A DNA stretch of 10,636 bases. Source: JANYJJ01 sp043749975. Its GTDB lineage: Bacteria > Pseudomonadota > Gammaproteobacteria > Burkholderiales > Burkholderiaceae_C. The DNA lies in the NCBI GenBank assembly GCA_043749975.1, contig JAYVCL010000304.1, positions 1 through 10,636 on the forward strand, given 5' to 3'. The position numbers were made by a program, and so were the translations under genes. The notes beneath the pieces were generated by a model, which saw only the letters and a list, made by a program, of their open reading frames with translations, did not search any database and was not told the DNA's origin. This document shows, one piece after another, positions 1 to 5,465 of the stretch. Positions within the stretch are counted from its first letter, which is position 1, and the number at the start of each line of letters is the position of its first letter.

Positions 1-479
1 CGGGGCAGCAACCAGGTGCCGCCAGCGTCCGGGATCAGGCCGATTTTCGAGAAGGCCTGGATGAACGAGGCCGAGCGTGCTGCCAGCACGATGTCACAGT
101 TCAGCGCCACATTGGCACCGGCCCCGGCGGCCACGCCATTGACGGCGGCGATCACCGGCACCGGGAAGATGTGCAAGGCCAGGGCCAACGGCTTGTAGCG
201 CGACTCGATCAGCGCGCCGATGTCTTTCGGCTCGGCACCCGGCGTCAGGTCGGGCGCGATTTCGGGGTCGGACAGGTCTTGCCCGGCGCAGAAGGCGCGG
301 CCCGCTCCGGTCAGCACCAGGCAGCGCACGCTGGGGTCTTCAGCCGCACTGTGCAGCGCGGCGATCAGCGCATCGTGCATCGCACTGGTGAAGCTGTTAA
401 GCGCCTTCGGGCGGTTCAGCGTGAGGGTCAGCACCGCACCTTCGCGGCGGCTCAGCACCGGGGATTCTTCATTGCTCAT
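1..479 (-). CDS. paaG: PaaG-type enoyl-CoA hydratase/isomerase (N-terminal part, C-terminus outside window)
   Basis: Crotonase-fold enzyme. The closest family I recognise is PaaG, which isomerises ring-1,2-epoxyphenylacetyl-CoA to the oxepin-CoA in aerobic phenylacetate degradation. The visible 159 residues start at an ATG at 479, preceded by an AGAGG-like ribosome site. They show the crotonase signatures in order: LNRPKALNSF (21-30), the first oxyanion-hole segment GRAFCAGQDLSD (60-71), and the second, VNGVAAGAGANVAL (113-126), followed by CDIVLAARSASFIQAF and IGLIPDAGGTWLLP. The AGQDL/AGAGA combination and the GLIPDAGGTW block are typical of PaaG rather than of generic FadB-like hydratases. 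The gene is cut by the window edge after about 60% of the usual ~260 residues. It diverges from the next operon across a 208-base gap (480-687) in which I see no clear promoter. Another member of the enoyl-CoA hydratase family is the main alternative. Confidence 0.85.
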   Translation of the reverse strand, partial: MSNEESPVLSRREGAVLTLTLNRPKALNSFTSAMHDALIAALHSAAEDPSVRCLVLTGAGRAFCAGQDLSDPEIAPDLTPGAEPKDIGALIESRYKPLALALHIFPVPVIAAVNGVAAGAGANVALNCDIVLAARSASFIQAFSKIGLIPDAGGTWLLP

Positions 480-687
480 GTGTGCCTCTCGCAGTTCGTC
501 GACCGAGCGGTCAATGAACATTAATGTAGGCCATCGACACCTTCACGCGACAGGGCTTTCCCGAGCGGCAAGTCTCGCGACAGCGCGCTTTCGCTGCCCG
601 GAGTGCGCCAAACTAGGGATGGCCCGCGCACCGCATTGAATCGACCATCGAGCGGTTGCCTCTTCGCGGGCAGCGGGGGTTGCTTGC

Positions 688-1479
688 ATGCCGATTCGAT
701 GTTGTGCTGTTGCGGTTTTGATCGGGTTCTGTGCCACTGCCGAGATCGCATCGGCACAAGCCCAGGGCTTCGAGTGCGCGCCGCTGCAGCCCAGCACCTC
801 CAGCGCGCCGGCCTACCGCAGCGTGCCTGGCGAGGCGCGCTGCGAGGGCTTCTTCGAGCGCAGTGTCTCGCAGCCCTTCATCGAGCTGGTGTCGCTGACG
901 CGCGGAGCGCCGCCCGCTGCGGGCGCAACTCCCGAGCCAGCGCTTCAGATGCACGCCGACGTGCGCGCGCCGCTGCGGCTGCTGGTGCAGCCGCAGCGAT
1001 CGAGTCCGTTCTACCGCGTCGACGCGGCCATGCAGGGCGGGCAAGCGCTGAGTTGGGACCCGGCCCCGATGCTCGCAGCCACGCGGCTGGCGCTGCCCGA
1101 CCTGGGGTTCCTCGCCGTGGCTGGATCGGCGGTGGTTTCAACCGGCGCGCTGCCGGCCATCGCGCCGGTGGCGTTCAGCGCCCAGGCGCGCACTGAGATG
1201 CGCGTGTTCGCGGTGGTTCGGGTCTCGGTCGAGGTGTCGTCGATGGCCTGGCGCAGCTATCGCACCGGGGCCGATGCCTTGCCTGGAACCGCAGCCACGG
1301 CCTGGGCCGACCTGCCCGACTCGCACCGCTACGCATGGCAGCGCATCACGCTGCCGATCGAGCTGCCGGGCGACGGCAAGGGGCTGCGGGTGGACGTGCA
1401 AGCGGTGGGCGCGAAGGACGCGCTGGCGCTGCCGTTGCTGCGCTTCACGGTGCTTGGGCCGCGCGATGGCAGCCCCTGA
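688..1479 (+). CDS. Predicted secreted protein of unknown function (263 aa)
   Basis: I do not recognise this protein. It starts with a basic residue and a hydrophobic stretch (residues 4-18) followed by AEIASAQAQG, a good Sec signal peptide with cleavage near residue 23-26, so it should be periplasmic. The mature part has two cysteines (30 and 52) near its N-terminus that could form a disulfide. It is otherwise rich in short beta-type hydrophobic segments (FIELVSLTRG, LRLLVQP, VFAVVRVSVEV, ITLPIELPG, LRFTVLG), suggesting a beta-rich fold. No catalytic motif is visible. The ATG at 688 follows a G-rich stretch (CAGCGGGGGTTG) that can act as a ribosome site. It is the first gene of a four-gene run and overlaps the next gene by 14 bases, so translational coupling is likely. 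Confidence 0.8.
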   Translation: MPIRCCAVAVLIGFCATAEIASAQAQGFECAPLQPSTSSAPAYRSVPGEARCEGFFERSVSQPFIELVSLTRGAPPAAGATPEPALQMHADVRAPLRLLVQPQRSSPFYRVDAAMQGGQALSWDPAPMLAATRLALPDLGFLAVAGSAVVSTGALPAIAPVAFSAQARTEMRVFAVVRVSVEVSSMAWRSYRTGADALPGTAATAWADLPDSHRYAWQRITLPIELPGDGKGLRVDVQAVGAKDALALPLLRFTVLGPRDGSP

Positions 1480-2629
1480 TCCTGACCTTGATCCTGATCG
1501 CCTGCGCGGCCTGCATGATTTGCGCGCCGCCACGGCAACCCAGTTGGCCGCGCGCCTGGTCGCCGGGGATGCGCCACTGCCGGAACTGCGCGAGCTGCAA
1601 GAGCGGCTGAAGATGCTCGACGCCACGCTGGCCGAGCAAGGCACGCGCGACCAGCGCCGCCTCGGTGCGCTGCTGTGGCCGGTGCTGTTGGTGGCCGCCG
1701 TGCTGTTGCTGGCGGCGAGCGTGCCCGTGCCCAGCGTGCCGTTGTCGCTGGAGCTGCAGGCGTCGAGCGTCACGCTGGGGTTGACCGAGCCAGCGCTGCT
1801 CGGCCCGCAGTCGGTCGACGGCGAATTGCGCGTCGAAGGCTTCACCTCGTTCGAGTCGGTCGATGCCGCCCTTGCCAGCACGGCGGCGCGCCAGCATGCC
1901 GACCGCTTGGCGGTGCGCGCCAGCGAGTTGCGCCTGCGCGGCCTGACCCTGCCCGCCGGTGCGCGCCTGACGGTGCAGGTGCGCGACGACACGACGGCGC
2001 TGTGGGTCGACAGCCCGCGCTCGCCCGTTGTTGCCGATGTGGAAGTGCGCGGCAACGCGACGCTGCGCCTGGGCGACGCTCAGGCTGCGTTGGAGCGTGT
2101 CTTCACCCACACCGAAGCGCTGCGGCTGGTTGGCGGCGACGCGGCGCAAAGCGACACGCCCGTCCCGCCGATGAGCTTGTGGCTGCAGCGGCGCGGCAAC
2201 GCGGCGCTGCGCATCGACGGGCTGCGCCCCAGCACGCTGCGCTTTACCGAACGGCGCGAAAGCACCCACATCGGCACCGGCGCAGCGGCAGGGCTCGTGT
2301 CGGCGGTGGGCTCCAGCCTGGAAAGCGGCACCATCACCCTGCCGGCCACCGGGCAGACCGTGCCCATCAACGGCGGCGACTGGCTGCAAGTCGACGGCCT
2401 GGTGGTGCAGCGCTGCGAGCTGATCGCCGGTGCCCCCTTGTTGCTCAAGCTCAGCGGCTCGGCGCGGGTGCTGCGCCTGCGGGTGGGCGAGTTCGAACGC
2501 TCGCTCAAGCCGAGCTGGCTCGAATACGTTTCACGCCACCACCTGACCAGCGTGCTGTGGGGCTCGGCCGCGCTGCTGTGGGGCGCGCTGGCGTGGCTGC
2601 GCAAGTACTTCGCGGGAGCAGGGCCATGA
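1466..2629 (+). CDS. Predicted two-pass inner-membrane protein with large periplasmic domain (387 aa)
   Basis: Unrecognised family. I chose the ATG at 1466 (MAAPDPDLDP...) rather than the farther upstream open frame, because it overlaps the end of the preceding gene by only 14 bases and gives a sensible topology. Residues 1-66 are charged and helical (LPELRELQERLKMLDATLAEQ, a short coiled-coil candidate) and probably cytoplasmic. A membrane helix follows at about 67-85 (LLWPVLLVAAVLLLAAS). Residues ~90-358 form a beta-rich domain with repeated L/V-alternating strands, and a second helix lies at ~360-377 (LTSVLWGSAALLWGALAW) before a short basic tail (LRKYF). This N-in/C-in arrangement would put about 270 residues in the periplasm, where the products of the flanking genes act. 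The stop codon overlaps the next start (ATGA at 2626-2629). A membrane scaffold or signalling role is inference only. Confidence 0.75.
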   Translation: MAAPDPDLDPDRLRGLHDLRAATATQLAARLVAGDAPLPELRELQERLKMLDATLAEQGTRDQRRLGALLWPVLLVAAVLLLAASVPVPSVPLSLELQASSVTLGLTEPALLGPQSVDGELRVEGFTSFESVDAALASTAARQHADRLAVRASELRLRGLTLPAGARLTVQVRDDTTALWVDSPRSPVVADVEVRGNATLRLGDAQAALERVFTHTEALRLVGGDAAQSDTPVPPMSLWLQRRGNAALRIDGLRPSTLRFTERRESTHIGTGAAAGLVSAVGSSLESGTITLPATGQTVPINGGDWLQVDGLVVQRCELIAGAPLLLKLSGSARVLRLRVGEFERSLKPSWLEYVSRHHLTSVLWGSAALLWGALAWLRKYFAGAGP

Positions 2630-3819
2630 CGCTGGCGAATGGCCTGCGCAGCGGCGTGATTTTGTGGCTCGTGTGGCTGACGGCAGGCTTGGCAGCACCG
2701 GCCTGTGCCGCCGGCGACAGCACATTTTCCAGCGGCCCGGAGCTGGGTCAACGGCTGTTGCGCAACGTGGTGCGGATCCGCTCGCTGGATTCCAACGAAC
2801 ACGGCTTCGGCCTGGTGGTCGGCATGCAGACGCGGCATGTGTTGATCGCCACCGCGCGCCATGTGGTGCTGCCGCTCGCAACGTCGGGCACGCCGGGCAC
2901 GCCCGCCGCCACGCTCGATGCAGCGAATCGCAAGATCGAAGTCAGCTTCTGTGCCGGTGACGAAAGCGGCGTGCCCAGCCGTGCAGCACAAATCGTCGAG
3001 CCCTTCGATGCGGGCGGGCACGACATCGCGCTGCTGCGCGTGCCGCGGCCGGCAGGCTACGAGCCGCTGCTGCGCGTGTTGGCGCTCGACGCGCAGGTCA
3101 AGGCGGGCCAAGAAACCTGGCTGCTGGGCCAGCAGCAGCAGTGCGGCGTGGCCCCGCGCAGCGGTGCCGTCGCCGCCTTGCGCGACGTGCGCGAAAACCT
3201 GCGCATCGAATTCCCGGCCGCGCTGGGCGGCGACTCTGGCGGCCCGGCCATCAGCGGCTACGGCGTGCTCGGCCTCGTTACCGATGCCGGCGACCTGACG
3301 TACACGGTGCACAGCATCGCCAGCCTGGAGGCGCGCGTGCGTGCACAGTCGCCCGGGTGGTGGCAACTGGAGCCGGCACGCAACATCCCGCTCACCGATC
3401 CGCGCTCGGCCCAGATCGATCTCTCGGAAACACTGAACCAGTACCTTTTCGGCGTGCGCAATCTGCAGCAACTGCTGCTGCAAACACGGGTGCCGAAACC
3501 GCGCTTCGTGGCGTTTGCCAACGACTACAACGCGGCGGTGACCCGCTTCCGCGACGCCCGCGAGCGCCACGACGGCAGCCTGCAGCAGCACTGGCCCGAG
3601 GGCGTGCTGGGCCAGTGGCGGGTACTGCGCGATCAACTGTGGCAGGTGCACCAGACGTTCTGGAACATGAACGCCGCTGACTCGCAGGCCATCTTCGACC
3701 AGCAACAAGCACCGCCCGCAGTGCAGATCCGAATGCGGGCACTGGAACCCGAGCTGGTGCAGTTGCAGGCCGGCATCGCGGACTTTCTGAAAACCCTTGC
3801 ACAAGGAGTCACACCATGA
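2626..3819 (+). CDS. Secreted trypsin-like serine protease (397 aa)
   Basis: Peptidase of the chymotrypsin/trypsin-like fold (PA clan). An N-terminal signal peptide (VILWLVWLTAGLAAPACAA, cleavage near residue 29) sends it to the periplasm. The full triad is visible: His79 in TARHVVLPL, Asp133 in GHDIALLRV, and Ser204 in GGDSGGPAI with the oxyanion glycines in place. Cys109 and Cys173 may form a disulfide. No PDZ domain follows the protease domain. The last ~150 residues (about 250-397) are instead polar and helical (LSETLNQYLFGVRNLQQLLLQ, then a Q-rich tail), so this is not a standard DegP/HtrA. The start ATG overlaps the upstream stop (ATGA) and sits behind GGGAGCAGGGCC, which contains a GGAG ribosome site. 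Its own stop overlaps the next start in the same way. The substrate is unknown; the neighbouring membrane protein or lipoprotein are the obvious candidates. Confidence 0.85.
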   Translation: MTLANGLRSGVILWLVWLTAGLAAPACAAGDSTFSSGPELGQRLLRNVVRIRSLDSNEHGFGLVVGMQTRHVLIATARHVVLPLATSGTPGTPAATLDAANRKIEVSFCAGDESGVPSRAAQIVEPFDAGGHDIALLRVPRPAGYEPLLRVLALDAQVKAGQETWLLGQQQQCGVAPRSGAVAALRDVRENLRIEFPAALGGDSGGPAISGYGVLGLVTDAGDLTYTVHSIASLEARVRAQSPGWWQLEPARNIPLTDPRSAQIDLSETLNQYLFGVRNLQQLLLQTRVPKPRFVAFANDYNAAVTRFRDARERHDGSLQQHWPEGVLGQWRVLRDQLWQVHQTFWNMNAADSQAIFDQQQAPPAVQIRMRALEPELVQLQAGIADFLKTLAQGVTP

Positions 3820-4604
3820 ACCCGGTCCACTTTGATTCACCCCAGCCTGCATTCGATGTGTCATGCGGCGTGTCACGCCGCAAGGTGGTGTTGGGCAGTT
3901 TTGCCGTGGCGGTGACGGCAGCGTCCACCTTGCCGTTGAGCGGGTGCGGCGGCGCGGCGTTGTTCGCACCGTTTTTCACCTTCACCTTCGGCGGCGTGGT
4001 CGACCGCCAGATCGTCAGCGTGGCTTTCTTTCCCGACGCCAAATCTGTGAACCAGCCGAGCGGGCGCTTCGACTCCTCGAACATTTCCGTCAGCAACGTC
4101 CCATTCAATTTTTCGGGCACTTTCGACGGGCGCGACATGCAGCTCACCGTGGTCGGGGCGACAGCGCCGCTGGGCAATGCCTACAGCGGGCACTTCATCG
4201 AAGACGACACCATCGTGCTGACACCGTCCAACCTGAATCTCAAGCCGATCACCGTGCGGCTCGACAACCAAACGACGGCGGAGAAGCGCTTCGTGCCCAC
4301 GCTGACCGGCGACTGGACCGGCAAGGATGCCAATGGTGCCGACTGGGCCTTGCGCCTGGACACCGACCCGCTGAACAACGATGCCGGCAACGCCACGGTG
4401 CTGCTGGTGGGAACCGAAACGCTCGGCCCGGCGGCCGGAACGGCGCTGATGGGCTATGCCAGCGTTCACTACATCGAACTCGACATCGGAGCGTTGCACT
4501 TGACGGGCACGCTGCAGGCCGGCCCCACACCGCCGAACGCCGGCGATCCGCAGGTCACCGCGACGATCAACTTCAAAGGCGGTGGTTCATTGGGCAAGGT
4601 CTGA
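3816..4604 (+). CDS. Predicted Tat-exported lipoprotein, unknown function (262 aa)
   Basis: No family recognised. Residues 20-26 (SRRKVVL) match the twin-arginine export motif. They are followed by a moderately hydrophobic stretch and a lipobox LSGC, with Cys44 as the acylation site. It should therefore be exported, possibly folded, through Tat and anchored by lipid. The mature portion starts GGAALFAPFFTFTFGGVVDRQ and is beta-rich, with repeated short strands (FNFSGTFDGRDMQLTVVG, GDWTGKDANGADWALRLD, IELDIGALHLTGTLQAG) like a lipocalin-sized or jelly-roll barrel. It has no cysteine apart from Cys17 and the lipobox Cys44, and no catalytic motif. Its ATG overlaps the protease stop (ATGA, 3816-3819), with AAGGAG ten bases upstream as ribosome site. 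It is the last gene of the plus-strand run; the following gap of 134 bases lies between convergent genes. Confidence 0.8.
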   Translation: MNPVHFDSPQPAFDVSCGVSRRKVVLGSFAVAVTAASTLPLSGCGGAALFAPFFTFTFGGVVDRQIVSVAFFPDAKSVNQPSGRFDSSNISVSNVPFNFSGTFDGRDMQLTVVGATAPLGNAYSGHFIEDDTIVLTPSNLNLKPITVRLDNQTTAEKRFVPTLTGDWTGKDANGADWALRLDTDPLNNDAGNATVLLVGTETLGPAAGTALMGYASVHYIELDIGALHLTGTLQAGPTPPNAGDPQVTATINFKGGGSLGKV

Positions 4605-4738
4605 TTCAGATGGGTTTGTGGCATCGACGCAGATCGCTTCTCGCTGGTTGCTGCGAGATGTGGTGGTGGTCGGCTGGTCAGCGTGAACGCCCTGTGGCGC
4701 AAGGCTAGAAACCCCGGCTACCCATCCAGCCGTCAGCC

Positions 4739-5008
4739 TCACAGCGACTTGAGGAGGGCTTCATACTGTGGATGCGGACCCAGCCAGAACCAGACCAACG
4801 TGCCTTCATCGAGTATGCCAACAGCCCGCCAGTCGAGATCGACTCGAGCAGAGTAGATCGGCAGGCGTTGATGTACCTTCTTGAAACGCAGTGATGGGTG
4901 TGCGGGGTTCGCCATCCACAAACGGTACGCGGCCCGGATTCGAGTTTGGCGTTCGGGGCTTGACGAAGCAAGGAGCAACCGAAACTTCTCGGTTGTTCGT
5001 GACTTCAC
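4739..5008 (-). CDS. RelE/ParE-like toxin of a type II toxin-antitoxin pair (89 aa)
   Basis: Small basic protein of the RelE/ParE superfamily, whose members are ribosome-dependent mRNA endonucleases or gyrase poisons. Which activity applies here cannot be told from sequence. It resembles a common family with the pattern: basic N-terminus with R-x-x-x-KF, helix, NPAHPSLRFKKVH (34-46), IYSARVDLDWRAVGIL (51-66), then a tryptophan-containing strand LVWFWLGPHPQYEALL (71-86). It begins with GTG at 5008, overlapping the antitoxin stop as GTGA, so the two are translationally coupled in the usual antitoxin-first order. It ends 134 bases from the convergent lipoprotein gene. Length and conserved blocks look intact, so it is probably functional. 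Confidence 0.82.
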   Translation of the reverse strand: MKSRTTEKFRLLLASSSPERQTRIRAAYRLWMANPAHPSLRFKKVHQRLPIYSARVDLDWRAVGILDEGTLVWFWLGPHPQYEALLKSL

Positions 5009-5220
5009 AGCAGGTCGTCGAGCGGTTTGGCCTTGCCCGCCTTGAACTCAGCGAGTGCTTCTGCAGCCAAAGCTTCCAGTACATGTTCCGACCGAGCGAA
5101 CGACTGAGACCAACGGTGCTCAGAGTCAATTTCCTCGACAAGGATAGCCGCCAGAATGTCTTGCTCCGCGGGCGGGAGCTTCTCGGCCTTTGCGACGGCC
5201 GACATAAGCGCGTGTGTCAT
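5005..5220 (-). CDS. Antitoxin partner of the RelE/ParE-like toxin (71 aa)
   Basis: Small acidic, helical protein that should neutralise the downstream toxin and probably autoregulate the pair. I chose the ATG at 5220 (MTHALMSAVAKAEKLPP) because a GGGG ribosome-like stretch precedes it by about ten bases and because a TTG farther up (5250) lies inside a promoter palindrome. The pattern LPPAEQDILAAILVEEIDSE (15-34), followed by a W-containing segment and EALAEFKAGKAKPLDDL (54-70), fits the antitoxin family usually paired with this toxin type. In these proteins the C-terminal AGKxxPLD segment typically wraps the toxin. No obvious ribbon-helix-helix or helix-turn-helix signature is visible to me, so DNA binding is not certain. 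Confidence 0.8.
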   Translation of the reverse strand: MTHALMSAVAKAEKLPPAEQDILAAILVEEIDSEHRWSQSFARSEHVLEALAAEALAEFKAGKAKPLDDLL

Positions 5221-5243
5221 CTTTTGCACCCCAAGAACGAGAC

Positions 5244-5268
5244 AGAACAATTTTATCCATGTTGTTCT
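5244..5268 (-). promoter_or_regulatory. Palindromic operator candidate at the toxin-antitoxin promoter
   Basis: Perfect 7-bp inverted repeat AGAACAA / TTGTTCT separated by 11 bases, starting 24 bases upstream of the antitoxin ATG. On the minus strand its spacer and inner edge contain TAAAAT (complement of 5250-5255), one mismatch from the sigma-70 -10 box and correctly placed for a short leader. No good -35 box is visible. A repressor bound here would cover the -10, as is usual for antitoxin/toxin autoregulation. The role is inferred; the palindrome is seen. Confidence 0.5.
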
Positions 5269-5315
5269 AAGGTAAGCCGCTCGCCGCTTACGTCCAACAG
5301 CAAGAGGTCAGCCGG

Positions 5316-5345
5316 ACGAGAAACAGTCAGGGGACTGTTTCTCGT
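5316..5345. repeat. Perfect 13-bp inverted repeat with 4-base loop
   Basis: ACGAGAAACAGTC (5316-5328), loop AGGG, then GACTGTTTCTCGT (5333-5345), an exact complement. It lies between the toxin-antitoxin pair and the 3' end of ureC. A strong hairpin would form in RNA from either strand. Neither strand has a following T-run, so it is not a classical intrinsic terminator. It could be a dispersed palindromic repeat or an mRNA 3'-end stabiliser for ureC. Confidence 0.6.
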
Positions 5346-5465
5346 GTGCGAACGGCACATGGCGCGAACCCCGGCGCTGCGGCAGGCACTGTCCAACGCG
5401 TGGTTGAAAGCGCGTGGATTGGTCAGCGGTTCGCCGCCGGCATGAACAGCGCTAGGTTTGCACGC

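Noticed and set aside
1675..2625. Upstream extension of the protease reading frame
   Set aside because: It overlaps the membrane protein gene and reads as Arg/Ala-rich noise; the signal peptide begins at 2626 with an ATGA overlap and a ribosome site.
2080..3969. 629-codon open frame on the minus strand opposite the membrane protein, protease and lipoprotein genes
   Set aside because: Low-complexity His/Arg/Ala-rich translation; the opposite strand has a protease triad, signal peptides and coupled starts, so this is a shadow.
4639..4658. TCTCGC / GCGAGA 6-bp hairpin after the lipoprotein gene, as a terminator
   Set aside because: Short stem, 8-base loop, and no T-run after it; too weak to call.
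5221..5250. TTG start ten codons upstream for the antitoxin
   Set aside because: It lies within the promoter palindrome, and the extra residues do not look like the family; ATG at 5220 is better.
4891..5445. 184-codon plus-strand open frame opposite the toxin-antitoxin pair
   Set aside because: Antisense to two recognised coupled genes, with no recognisable domain.
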